Assembly: GCA_016235125.1 (NCBI GenBank)
Contig: JACRLZ010000008.1
Location: 1 to 64,000, forward strand
Direction of reading: 5' to 3'
Length of the DNA stretch: 64,000 bases
Source: Sphingobacteriales bacterium
GTDB taxonomy: Bacteria > Bacteroidota > Bacteroidia > Chitinophagales > Chitinophagaceae
Position numbers and translations under genes: made by a program. The notes under the pieces are model-generated. The model was given only the letters and a program-made list of their open reading frames with translations. It had not been told where the DNA came from and searched no databases. Of the stretch, positions 43,485 through 50,169 are shown piece after piece. Every line of letters begins with the position of its first letter. The first letter of the stretch is position 1.

Positions 43485-44048
43485 TCATTTGAGTTCTGAA
43501 AGTATTATTTTTTTCTGATTCAATGTATTCTTCATTGCTTTTCCCCTTACTTTAGGGTCATCGCTATGTATTAATTCAAAATATTCAGTTGGTATAACTT
43601 GCCAGGATAATCCATATTTATCTTTACACCATCCACAAGATCCTTCTTCACCACCATTAGCAGTAAGAGCTTCCCAATAATAATCCGTTTCTGCCTGGTC
43701 TTTTGTATTGATAACAAAAGAAACTGCTTCATTAAATTTGAATAGTGGGCCTGCTGCTAATATGATAAACTCTATTCCTTCTATTTCAATTACAGCAGTT
43801 TCTATACCTGCATCATTTCCGCTTTCGGTACTATCGAACTTGCGAAAATCTTTTAGCTTACCATTTTTGAAAATGGATAAGTAGTAATCTGCCACAGCTT
43901 TTGCGTCTTTCTCTACCCACAAATAGGGAGTAATTTTTTGAATTGTATCAGTCGTTGTTTTGGTTTTTTTATTGTTATTACAAGATTTTGTTAAGATTGA
44001 TACTGCAACTATTGTTGCAGTCCAAAAGATGATTTTATGCTTCTTCAT
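43485..44048 (-). CDS. VOC (PhnB-like) domain protein with lipoprotein signal
   Basis: 187 residues. N-terminal signal with lipobox-like LTKSC (Cys23), polar linker (NNNKKTKTTTDT), then a PhnB-type VOC domain (ITPYLWVEKDAKAVADYYLSIF, EEGSCGWCKDKYGLSWQVIP). VOC proteins of this family are normally cytoplasmic; here the lipobox suggests a periplasmic or outer-membrane anchored enzyme. Only 3 bases separate its ATG from the SRPBCC stop. The set ArsR-SRPBCC-VOC-VOC looks like one transcript. Confidence 0.82.
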   Translation of the reverse strand: MKKHKIIFWTATIVAVSILTKSCNNNKKTKTTTDTIQKITPYLWVEKDAKAVADYYLSIFKNGKLKDFRKFDSTESGNDAGIETAVIEIEGIEFIILAAGPLFKFNEAVSFVINTKDQAETDYYWEALTANGGEEGSCGWCKDKYGLSWQVIPTEYFELIHSDDPKVRGKAMKNTLNQKKIILSELK

Positions 44049-44051
44049 TTT

Positions 44052-44549
44052 TTATTCTTTTATGCGATTTAATAATTGTTCCAGTTCATTTAATGTTGCA
44101 GTGAAACCTTCTTTGAAACCCATTTCAATCATTTTCTCCATGCGTTCAAGTGAATCGTTGTAAATTGTAATACTCACTTTTGTAATACCATTTTGCCCGG
44201 TGAAAGTTAAATCCCAATCAGAACCTGGCAATTGAGGGTTTTCATCTTTGTCTGCAAAAGCATTTAAATATTTGAAATTGGTTTTTGGAGTAATGGAAGT
44301 ATATTTCTGAATTGCCCACATCTCATGCCCTTCGGGGCTTACCATAGCATAAAATCTTCTGCCACCAACTTTAAAATCCATAACTTTTGTTTTTGAAACA
44401 AAAGGTTTGGGAGCCCACCATTGGTCAAGTAGTTCTTGTTTAGTAAAAGCGTCCCATACTAATGATTGTCCGGCTGCAAATTCTCTTATTACAAATACCG
44501 TTTTTGTTGCTTTGTCAACCGTAAAGTCAAATAATAAATTGGGTATCAT
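44052..44549 (-). CDS. SRPBCC / AHSA1-domain protein
   Basis: 165 residues. START/SRPBCC fold: [52 protein letters not shown], and [20 protein letters not shown] in the C-terminal half. Such proteins bind hydrophobic ligands; the ArsR-SRPBCC pairing is widespread in bacteria as a stress or co-regulated module. Its ATG overlaps the arsR stop by 4 bases, giving coupled translation. Confidence 0.92.
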   Translation of the reverse strand: MIPNLLFDFTVDKATKTVFVIREFAAGQSLVWDAFTKQELLDQWWAPKPFVSKTKVMDFKVGGRRFYAMVSPEGHEMWAIQKYTSITPKTNFKYLNAFADKDENPQLPGSDWDLTFTGQNGITKVSITIYNDSLERMEKMIEMGFKEGFTATLNELEQLLNRIKE

Positions 44550-44866
44550 TTTTTTTGTTTTTTAATTGTTGCTAATACTTTGTCCAATTGATTGAATTTA
44601 TTCTCCCAAATATTTCTGAATTGCTCAAGCCAATTATCAATCTCCTTCATTTTCTTAATCTCAAGTGAGTAATAAATTTCCCTGCCTTGTTGTTCTTGCT
44701 TTACCAGTTCACATTCTGTAAGTATGCGAAGGTGTTTGGAAACAGATTGCCGGGTTGTATGAAAGTTATCGGCAATGGCGTTCGGTGTCATGGCCTGCAA
44801 TGCAATTAGCGTAATAATGGCCCGTCTTGTCGGGTCGGCTATTGCCTGGAAAATATCTCGTCTCAT
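44546..44866 (-). CDS. ArsR family winged-helix regulator
   Basis: 106 residues from ATG 44866 ([21 protein letters not shown]); a longer frame upstream would run over the promoter. The winged helix ([59 protein letters not shown]) is complete; no metal-binding CxC motif in the helix alpha3, so it is of the non-metal (SRPBCC-linked) type. An operator over its promoter (44898-44932) implies autorepression. The tail [24 protein letters not shown] is helical. Confidence 0.93.
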   Translation of the reverse strand: MRRDIFQAIADPTRRAIITLIALQAMTPNAIADNFHTTRQSVSKHLRILTECELVKQEQQGREIYYSLEIKKMKEIDNWLEQFRNIWENKFNQLDKVLATIKKQKK

Positions 44867-44897
44867 ATTATTTAAATTTTTCTTGAGAAACCAATCG

Positions 44898-44932
44898 GTT
44901 GCAAATATATATGCAACTATTCGGTTTCGCAA
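44898..44932 (-). promoter_or_regulatory. arsR promoter with overlapping operator
   Basis: Minus strand: -33 TTG (44932-44930), 20-base spacer, -7 TATATTTG (44909-44902). The palindrome GTTGCAAATATATATGCAAC (44898-44917, 6-bp arms GTTGCA/TGCAAC) covers the -7 box, so a bound ArsR dimer would block polymerase. Confidence 0.85.
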
Positions 44933-45095
44933 ATTTTTTTTCAGGTAGTAAAAAAAATTAGTCGGAATTGCCGGCTTAAAAGGTTGTCAAAAAATTGCTG
45001 GTAACAATATGAATGTGTGAAAGTTTCCCGCCTTATATGATGAACAATAATATTTGGTGAATATCAAAGTTGGCAACATGAAAACATAAATATGT

Positions 45096-45199
45096 TTAGG
45101 AATTTTCCTGCCCGGTTTCCGGCCTCATCTGCGGAAAGAGCAATACATCCCGTATAGAAACCTGGTTGGTAAGTAGCATGCGAAACTGGTTATGAAAAC
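45096..45199 (-). pseudogene. 3'-end remnant of a lysyl-tRNA synthetase gene
   Basis: Read on the minus strand, a frame encodes [27 protein letters not shown] then TAA (45098-45096). This matches the end of intact LysS ([32 protein letters not shown]). Over 45118-45179 against 45745-45806, about 50 of 62 bases agree without gaps. No further upstream lysS homology is seen. It is separated from intact lysS by the toxin-antitoxin pair, suggesting duplication or insertion of an element into the 3' end of lysS. Confidence 0.8.
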
Positions 45200-45215
45200 A
45201 GTTCTATTTAAGTAT

Positions 45216-45479
45216 CTATCGATATACCTGTTTGCGATGGTCAACATCAAAAACATACACTATCAATACATCATCCTGGATGGAATACAGAATCCGGTAA
45301 ACACCTACCCGTATCCTGTATTCATTATCCCCACCATGTAGTTTTATAGCCCCGTGCGGCCTCGGGTTATTTGCTAGTCCCAGTATTACCTGCTTTACTT
45401 TGGTGAGATAGTGTATGGGAAGCCGCTTTATTTGTTTTTGGGCTGTTTCTTTAATAATAACTGTATATTTCCTCCTCAC
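45216..45479 (-). CDS. RelE/ParE-family toxin
   Basis: 87 residues. ParE/RelE fold: YTVIIKETAQKQIKRLPIHYLTKVKQVILGLANNPRPHGAIKLHGGDNEYRIRVGVYRILYSIQDD then DVDHRKQVYR, with the conserved Arg of EYRIRVGVYRILY and His/Arg near the end typical of the RelE endoribonuclease branch. The start is GTG at 45479, overlapping the antitoxin stop by 3 bases (GTGA). Operates as a growth-inhibiting mRNA interferase or gyrase poison, counteracted by the antitoxin. Lies between lysS and its 3' copy. Confidence 0.9.
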   Translation of the reverse strand: MRRKYTVIIKETAQKQIKRLPIHYLTKVKQVILGLANNPRPHGAIKLHGGDNEYRIRVGVYRILYSIQDDVLIVYVFDVDHRKQVYR

Positions 45480-45643
45480 CTCTTTTTCTTTTGCAGTGAT
45501 GCAAAGAATTTTTCAGCTTCAACGCCTTTTTCATTTTTGCGGCGGAGTATAATGCGAAGGTCACGAAGGTCTTCTTTTAATTGCTGGTATTCTTTTTCGG
45601 ATATAATCCGGTATTTCTTTTTATCAATGGTCAGAGTTGACAT
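45476..45643 (-). CDS. Short type II antitoxin of the RelE/ParE module
   Basis: 55 residues (MSTLTIDKKKYRIISEKEYQQLKEDL...FFASLQKKKR). The gene is too short for a standard ORF length filter but is supported by its position: stop TGA overlaps the toxin GTG, and a promoter TTG-N19-TAAATTTG (45688-45659) lies just before it. The sequence is a short N-terminal strand (STLTIDKKKYRIIS) followed by a charged helix, resembling Phd/RelB-like antitoxins but with no recognised HTH. It probably neutralises the toxin by its C-terminal helix and may autoregulate. Confidence 0.8.
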   Translation of the reverse strand: MSTLTIDKKKYRIISEKEYQQLKEDLRDLRIILRRKNEKGVEAEKFFASLQKKKR

Positions 45644-45658
45644 GTATTTTTATTTATC

Positions 45659-45688
45659 CAAATTTAAAAAAACTTATGACTCATTCAA
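45659..45688 (-). promoter_or_regulatory. Promoter of the toxin-antitoxin operon
   Basis: Minus strand -33 TTG (45688-45686), 19-base spacer, -7 TAAATTTG (45666-45659), 15 bases before the antitoxin ATG. It lies in the 67-base gap after lysS, so the module has its own promoter. Confidence 0.78.
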
Positions 45689-45710
45689 AGGCACATATTT
45701 TACTTTATTC

Positions 45711-47252
45711 TTACGCCTGCTCCTGCTCCGCTTCACTTCCCCTCTCCGGCCTCATCTGCGGAAACAACAATACATCCTGGATTGAAGAACTATTGGTAAG
45801 TAACATACACAATCTGTCTATACCAATGCCAATGCCCGAAGTGGGCGGCATACCATATTCCAATGCACGGAGAAAATCATAATCAATGAACATGGCTTCA
45901 TCATCGCCCCGTTCCATTAGTCTTGCCTGCTCTTCAAATCTTTCCCGCTGGTCAACAGGATCATTCAATTCACTGTAAGCATTGGCAATTTCTTTTCCAT
46001 TGATCATCAATTCAAATCTTTCTACCAACCCCTGTTTATCCCGGTGTTTTTTGGTGAGGGGGCTCATCTCCACCGGGTAATCAATAATGAAAGTGGGCTG
46101 CACATAGTTCTTTTCACATTTTTCGCCGAAAATGGCATCTATCAGTTTTCCCTTGCCCATGGTATTGTCAACATGTATATGCAATTGCCTGCTTACAGAA
46201 CGGAGCTGCTCTTCATTCATTCGGCTTATGTCGGTGCCCGTATGTTCTTTTATCGCATCAAAAATGCTGATGCGTTTAAAAGGAGCTTTAAAAGAGATCG
46301 TCTTGTCGCCAACCAGTACATCTGTTGTGCCACAAACATCCATTGCCGCTTTTTCCATCATCTGCTCGGTGGTTTCCATCATCCAGAAATAATCTTTATA
46401 TGCTGTATAAAATTCAAGGATGGTGAATTCAGGATTATGGGTGCGGTCCATACCTTCATTGCGGAAATTGCGGCTGAATTCATAAACCCAGTCAAATCCG
46501 CCAACGATCAAACGTTTTAAATAAAGTTCATTGGCAATTCGTAAGTACAAAGGAATATCAAGAGCATTGTGGTGTGTGATGAAGGGTCTTGCTGCAGCGC
46601 CGCCGGGAATACTTTGTAAAACAGGAGTGTCCACTTCCAGTGCGCCATGTCTGTCTAAAAATTCACGAAGAGAACTGATAAGCCGGGTTCTTTTAGTAAA
46701 AGTTTCTTTTACCGATGGATTGATGATCAGATCTGCATATCGCTGCCTGTATTTGAATTCAGGATCGGTTACCGCATCAAACGTATGGCCTTCGGCTTCT
46801 TTTACCACAGGCAAAGGCCGGAGCGATTTACTCAGCAGGGTCAACTCTTTTACATGAACAGAGGTTTCTCCTGTTTTGGTAACAAACACATGACCTTTCA
46901 CCCCGATGATGTCGCCAATATCAAGCAGTTTTTTCCAGACGATATCATAGAGAGTTTTATCCTCACCCGGACATATATCATCTCTTTTGATATACAATTG
47001 TATGCGGCCATGGCTGTCCTGTATAACGGCGAAATTGGCTTTGCCCATATCCCTTACACTCATGATGCGCCCCGCAACGCACACATCAGTAAACTCATTT
47101 TTAATTGTTTCGCTGAAACTCTTTTTGATATTTGTTGAATTATTATTGACAGGATACAAAGGAGCCGGGTAAGGCTCAATACCCATCATAATTAATTCAG
47201 CTAATTTTTCCCTGCGCAGTTGTTCCTGTTCTGATAAATGTGAAGTGCTCAT
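45711..47252 (-). CDS. lysS: Lysyl-tRNA synthetase (class II)
   Basis: 513 residues from ATG 47252 (MSTSHLSEQEQLRREKLAELI). OB-fold anticodon domain (VAGRIMSVRDMGKANFAVIQDSHGRIQLYIKRDD), then the class II core: motif 2 near FRNEGMDRTHNPEFTILEFYTAYKDY and motif 3 GMPPTSGIGIGIDRLCMLLTN. The C-terminus is FPQMRPERGSEAEQEQA. It charges tRNA-Lys. A diverged copy of its last 60-70 bases lies about 630 bases downstream, beyond the toxin-antitoxin pair. Confidence 0.96.
   Translation of the reverse strand: MSTSHLSEQEQLRREKLAELIMMGIEPYPAPLYPVNNNSTNIKKSFSETIKNEFTDVCVAGRIMSVRDMGKANFAVIQDSHGRIQLYIKRDDICPGEDKTLYDIVWKKLLDIGDIIGVKGHVFVTKTGETSVHVKELTLLSKSLRPLPVVKEAEGHTFDAVTDPEFKYRQRYADLIINPSVKETFTKRTRLISSLREFLDRHGALEVDTPVLQSIPGGAAARPFITHHNALDIPLYLRIANELYLKRLIVGGFDWVYEFSRNFRNEGMDRTHNPEFTILEFYTAYKDYFWMMETTEQMMEKAAMDVCGTTDVLVGDKTISFKAPFKRISIFDAIKEHTGTDISRMNEEQLRSVSRQLHIHVDNTMGKGKLIDAIFGEKCEKNYVQPTFIIDYPVEMSPLTKKHRDKQGLVERFELMINGKEIANAYSELNDPVDQRERFEEQARLMERGDDEAMFIDYDFLRALEYGMPPTSGIGIGIDRLCMLLTNSSSIQDVLLFPQMRPERGSEAEQEQA
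45745..45806. repeat. Direct repeat: lysS 3' end, copy inside intact lysS
   Basis: These 62 bases match 45118-45179 (about 50 identical, no gaps), in the same orientation at an offset of 627. The first 20 (TCCGGCCTCATCTGCGGAAA) are identical, as are 10 after a two-base difference (CAATACATCC). It is the pair partner of the remnant at 45096-45199. Confidence 0.85.
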
Positions 47253-47345
47253 GAACAAATTGATTGTAATGGATGTTTGCCCTTCTTCGCTGATTTATCC
47301 AACGAAGATTCATCGAAGTTGGAAGCTTCGAAGGGCAAGCAAAGG
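47253..47345 (-). other. Structured 5' leader of lysS
   Basis: TTGCCCTTC (47277-47285) pairs with GAAGGGCAA (47330-47338); the loop has several CTTCG/CGAAG repeats that can form alternative pairings. No Bacteroidota consensus riboswitch is recognised and no clear -7 box lies downstream. It may regulate lysS or be just a repeat. Confidence 0.45.
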
Positions 47346-47373
47346 TACTGGTTACAGGTAAGCATACAAATAC

Positions 47374-47405
47374 AAAACCCCGTCCCGATTATATCGGGAC
47401 GGGGT
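47374..47405 (-). terminator. Intrinsic terminator of the beta-barrel gene
   Basis: ACCCCGTCCCGAT (47377-47389) pairs with ATCGGGACGGGGT (47393-47405); on the minus strand T residues follow (47376-47374). It lies about 22 bases past the stop of the gene at 47428. Confidence 0.88.
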
Positions 47406-47427
47406 CAGTAAATTTATCGCAGATAAT

Positions 47428-48159
47428 TTATTTTTTTGCGGCTTTAAACAGATAGCCAATACGGATACCAAAGGCTATACTTTTAATTCTGTCATTATTG
47501 GAGTTTTCAACCGGTATCAGGTTTCTTGCTCCCTGGGTATAATGCAATGAAACAAAAAAACCCATGGATGTGCGGAATCCGATTATTGCATTGCCGCCAA
47601 AATCAATTCCGTTCATATCATCGGCCACCTGATCGCCAAAACTTACATCCGATTCAATTTTATTTCCGGGTATCTTGGATACCTTTTTCGAAGGCAGGTC
47701 AAAATCAATAAAAGGACCGCCTCCGAAATACAATACATTCTTGCCCCATTTCAGGTTATAAACAAAGTTGAGAGGCAATTCAGCATAGCGTAAAGCCGTA
47801 TAGGCTCTGTTCACAGGTGTCAGAGCAACTTCAGCGGCTCCTTTTTGTACGTAATCAACACTGGGCTGGAAAGCAAATCTTTTTGTTTTGCCGAAAGGAA
47901 CATTTACCAGCATTCCACCGGCCACACCAATACGATAATCTCCGTCTTTATCCAATCCACCGATGGTACGGCTCAGGTTAGCAAAAGAAAGACCCGCAGA
48001 TAAACCGATTCGGGGTTCAGCATCAAACCTGGGTTTCTTGTCTTTAGGAGCTTTTGTCTTTGCTGTTTTAGTTTTAGATTTCGATTTGGTTTTTTGAGCG
48101 AAGCTCTCGGTTTGCATTATCAGAGCAAAAGCAAACAGGAACAGTAATACTTTTTTCAT
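47428..48159 (-). CDS. Outer membrane beta-barrel (porin-family) protein
   Basis: 243 residues from ATG 48159 (MKKVLLFLFAFALIMQTESFAQ signal peptide). A Lys/Thr-rich linker (KTKSKSKTKTAKTKAPKDKKPR) precedes the barrel: RIGLSAGLSFANLSR, FAFQPSVDYVQKGA, LRYAELPLNFVYNLKWGK, VLYFGGGPFIDFDLPSKK, GIDFGGNAIIGFRTSMGFFVSLHYTQGARNL and the C-terminal strand IAFGIRIGYLF. It is an OMP_b-brl_2-type protein of unknown function. A longer in-frame start at 48243 lies in the leader. Confidence 0.82.
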   Translation of the reverse strand: MKKVLLFLFAFALIMQTESFAQKTKSKSKTKTAKTKAPKDKKPRFDAEPRIGLSAGLSFANLSRTIGGLDKDGDYRIGVAGGMLVNVPFGKTKRFAFQPSVDYVQKGAAEVALTPVNRAYTALRYAELPLNFVYNLKWGKNVLYFGGGPFIDFDLPSKKVSKIPGNKIESDVSFGDQVADDMNGIDFGGNAIIGFRTSMGFFVSLHYTQGARNLIPVENSNNDRIKSIAFGIRIGYLFKAAKK

Positions 48160-48386
48160 ATCAGTTATTTTCGGTTGCCTACTAATATCGCTTTCGGCAG
48201 GTGCGCCCTTGTCTTTTTTGTGATGGGGTTTCGGGAGCCCCATTTCAATACGCCTAAAAGTAGCTTAAAAATAAGGACTTTTAGAAATTTCAGCTACCTT
48301 TTTTGAAGGTGGTTTTTGAAGATGACCAGCCCTCGTTAAAAATGATTAGCTGCGGGCAAAGATAGGGGAAGCAGGGAGAAAGGCAA
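48160..48386. other. Leader and intergenic sequence upstream of the barrel gene
   Basis: About 230 bases upstream of the barrel ATG. It includes a weak hairpin (48255-48300 region) pairing AAGGTAGCTGAAA with TTTTAAGCTACTTT on the minus strand. Apart from that, no gene, riboswitch or promoter match is recognised with confidence. Confidence 0.4.
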
Positions 48387-48425
48387 ATAAAAAAGCCCCG
48401 GCTTTCTACTGAAAGCCAGGGGCTT
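48387..48425 (-). terminator. Intrinsic terminator downstream of the small membrane protein genes
   Basis: AAGCCCCGGCTTTC (48393-48406) pairs with GAAAGCCAGGGGCTT (48411-48425), one bulge, followed on the minus strand by a T run to 48387. It is 70 bases past the stop of the gene at 48496. Confidence 0.85.
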
Positions 48426-48452
48426 GTCGCATCATCACCGGCAGGTAGCAGG

Positions 48453-48495
48453 TTATTTTTCTGCTTTGGCCGGCGCTTCCTGTATGATAGCGGTT
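48453..48495 (-). pseudogene. Possible C-terminal remnant (AKAEK tail) of an unidentified gene
   Basis: Between the 48496 gene and the terminator, one minus-strand frame reads VYKTAIIQEAPAKAEK then stop TAA (48455-48453), like the Ala/Lys/Glu-rich end of a ribosomal or other basic protein. No upstream part is visible; the frame is closed just before the valine by a stop. Possibly a remnant; the terminator beyond would then be its old one. Chance cannot be excluded. Confidence 0.3.
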
Positions 48496-48882
48496 TTATA
48501 AACTGACTTTTAGGGTTAACGACGGAACCGGGGTGTTTACAAAACCGCCATCCTCCAACTGATATATCATTTCATTTTTAAATGACAGGCTTATTGCTTT
48601 TCTTTTATTTTTTCCCGATGCAATGAATAAGGGAATGCTCCCGATAACCAGAACTCCGCCACCAATAACCAATGTGGGAACAATATCAAGTGAAACATTT
48701 CCGGGGACGGCTATGGCAAAACAGGTGATTCCGGCTCCGAGCATGATAAAGGCGGCCATTTTCTGGTTTTTACTTTTTTGTAGGTAATCCTGTTTGGTCA
48801 TTGCAGTACCATTATTGGTTTGCTGGCTGAAGGAATTGGATGTTATGGCAATCAAAACTGAAATGATGAGTGTTTTTTTCAT
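48496..48882 (-). CDS. Small membrane protein, tandem paralogue 1
   Basis: 128 residues. Signal-like N-terminus (MKKTLIISVLIAITSNSFSQ), then QTNNGTAMTKQDYLQKSKNQKMAA, two membrane helices (FIMLGAGITCFAIAV; VIGGGVLVIGSIPLFIASG) and a short C-terminal beta region. It shares QTNNGT-M-KQDYLQKSKNQK and GGSIPLFIA/GK-RA segments with the next gene upstream, so they are paralogues by tandem duplication. No functional domain is recognised. Confidence 0.75.
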   Translation of the reverse strand: MKKTLIISVLIAITSNSFSQQTNNGTAMTKQDYLQKSKNQKMAAFIMLGAGITCFAIAVPGNVSLDIVPTLVIGGGVLVIGSIPLFIASGKNKRKAISLSFKNEMIYQLEDGGFVNTPVPSLTLKVSL

Positions 48883-48940
48883 TGCTTAAGTGTTTTAGTA
48901 ATATAAGTAAAAGTGATTACGATTGATTATGCAAGAGTGT

Positions 48941-49387
48941 TCACAGCTTAATTGTGAATGCCATTGCCGGGTAAGATTTCTTTGTAAATCCCTTTGTGGA
49001 AAGCATAGAAGCATTTTCCATTTTAAATCCGGTTGATATTGCTCTTGCTCTTTTTCCGTTCTTTCTGGCTGCAATAAATAAGGGTATACTGCCCCCCATC
49101 AATACGAAACCTCCATAAAATAAAAACTCACCCGTCTTATAATTTTTGTCATCCCGGCCTGTAGTAATTACAGAACCAATTTCTTCATAGAAATTATTAT
49201 TTCCAATGATCAAACCGGTAACAGAAGAAACAGCTCCTGTACTGATCAATATCCAGGCTAGTGTTTTCTGGTTTTTACTTTTTTGCAGGTAATCCTGTTT
49301 GGCCATTGAAGTGCCATTATTGGTTTGCTGGCTGAAAGATGTGGCTGACAATGTCAGAAACATCGTGAAAAAGATGATTTTTTTCAT
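48941..49387 (-). CDS. Small membrane protein, tandem paralogue 2
   Basis: 148 residues. Signal peptide (MKKIIFFTMFLTLSATSFSQ), QTNNGTSMAKQDYLQKSKNQKTLAWI, two membrane helices with an insert of about 20 residues (NNNFYEEIGSVITTGRDDKNYKTGEF) missing in the paralogue, then GGSIPLFIAARKNGKRARAISTGF. It is the longer of the two copies. Same strand, 58 bases apart. Function unknown; the shared N-terminal mature motif might be a sorting or interaction element. Confidence 0.75.
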   Translation of the reverse strand: MKKIIFFTMFLTLSATSFSQQTNNGTSMAKQDYLQKSKNQKTLAWILISTGAVSSVTGLIIGNNNFYEEIGSVITTGRDDKNYKTGEFLFYGGFVLMGGSIPLFIAARKNGKRARAISTGFKMENASMLSTKGFTKKSYPAMAFTIKL

Positions 49388-49461
49388 ACAGAAATTTTTA
49401 TTGTAAACTGACTTTTTTTAAAGCGACACTTAAATAGGGTACGGATTTTAATCTGTGATTT

Positions 49462-49887
49462 TTACTGCCGGGTGAGAACCAGTGTAAGTTTATCGCTGGC
49501 GTTGAATACATCCGATGAGGAAAGGGTCATGGTACTGCAATTGAAATTGTCAACATTTGACTGCCCGCCATCAACGGTTAATGTATTGCCCGACAGGGAC
49601 CATGTACCTGTGTCGTCACCGGGGGGAACACATTTAACACCTGCATCAACAAAGTTGTACGTTCCGTTTGCATTAAGGGTAATGATGTCGTCTCTTTCGC
49701 AGGCATCCGGAAAAAACTGGTTGTAATAATCTGTTTCCGGGCTGCTGGCATCAGGCTTGTACTTTACGGCCGTTATTTTGTAAGAACCTGCTACAGCCGC
49801 CGAATTTAAATTGCAGGTCTTGTCTTCGTCCTTTTTACAGGAAGCCAGTAAAAGAATGGCAAAGGGAAAAATGATAAGCTTTTTCAT
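49462..49887 (-). CDS. Lipocalin-like lipoprotein
   Basis: 141 residues. Lipobox LLLASC (Cys17), Lys/Asp-rich spacer (KKDEDKTC), then one lipocalin_5-like domain: AAVAGSYKITAVKYKPD, DIITLNANGTYNFVDAG, GTWSLSGNTLTVDG, SDKLTLVLTRQ. These repeated strand motifs are typical of small Bacteroidota lipocalin-like domains. Cys pairs at CERDD and KCVPPG may form a disulfide. Located at the cell envelope; ligand unknown. Confidence 0.82.
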   Translation of the reverse strand: MKKLIIFPFAILLLASCKKDEDKTCNLNSAAVAGSYKITAVKYKPDASSPETDYYNQFFPDACERDDIITLNANGTYNFVDAGVKCVPPGDDTGTWSLSGNTLTVDGGQSNVDNFNCSTMTLSSSDVFNASDKLTLVLTRQ

Positions 49888-50169
49888 ACAGAAAAATTTA
49901 GATGATTATTGTGCCTACTCCTGTCGCTTTTCGGCAATGGCGCCGTACTCTTTTGTAAGGATTTTCCGGATACTCCATTGTTGAATAGCAAACTATAACC
50001 GGTGTAAGGCGGATTAAAACTGAATTTTGCCTTAACATTTCCCTGATTTGCAGAATCTGCCACATGCCGGATTTGTAGTATTGGCAGGTTGCAAAAAATC
50101 CGGTAACTTTTCCTTCCGGAAAAATGGTTTGCAGATTTTGCTAATGGCTTTCAAAAACCACCCGCTACC

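Noticed and set aside
45118..45806. CRISPR-like or transposon terminal repeats at the toxin-antitoxin locus
   Set aside because: Only two copies, direct orientation, and the repeat is coding sequence of lysS; no transposase or spacers.
47281..47345. T-box riboswitch in the lysS leader
   Set aside because: No AGGGUGG-type T-box sequence or specifier loop; T-boxes are a Firmicutes-type feature.
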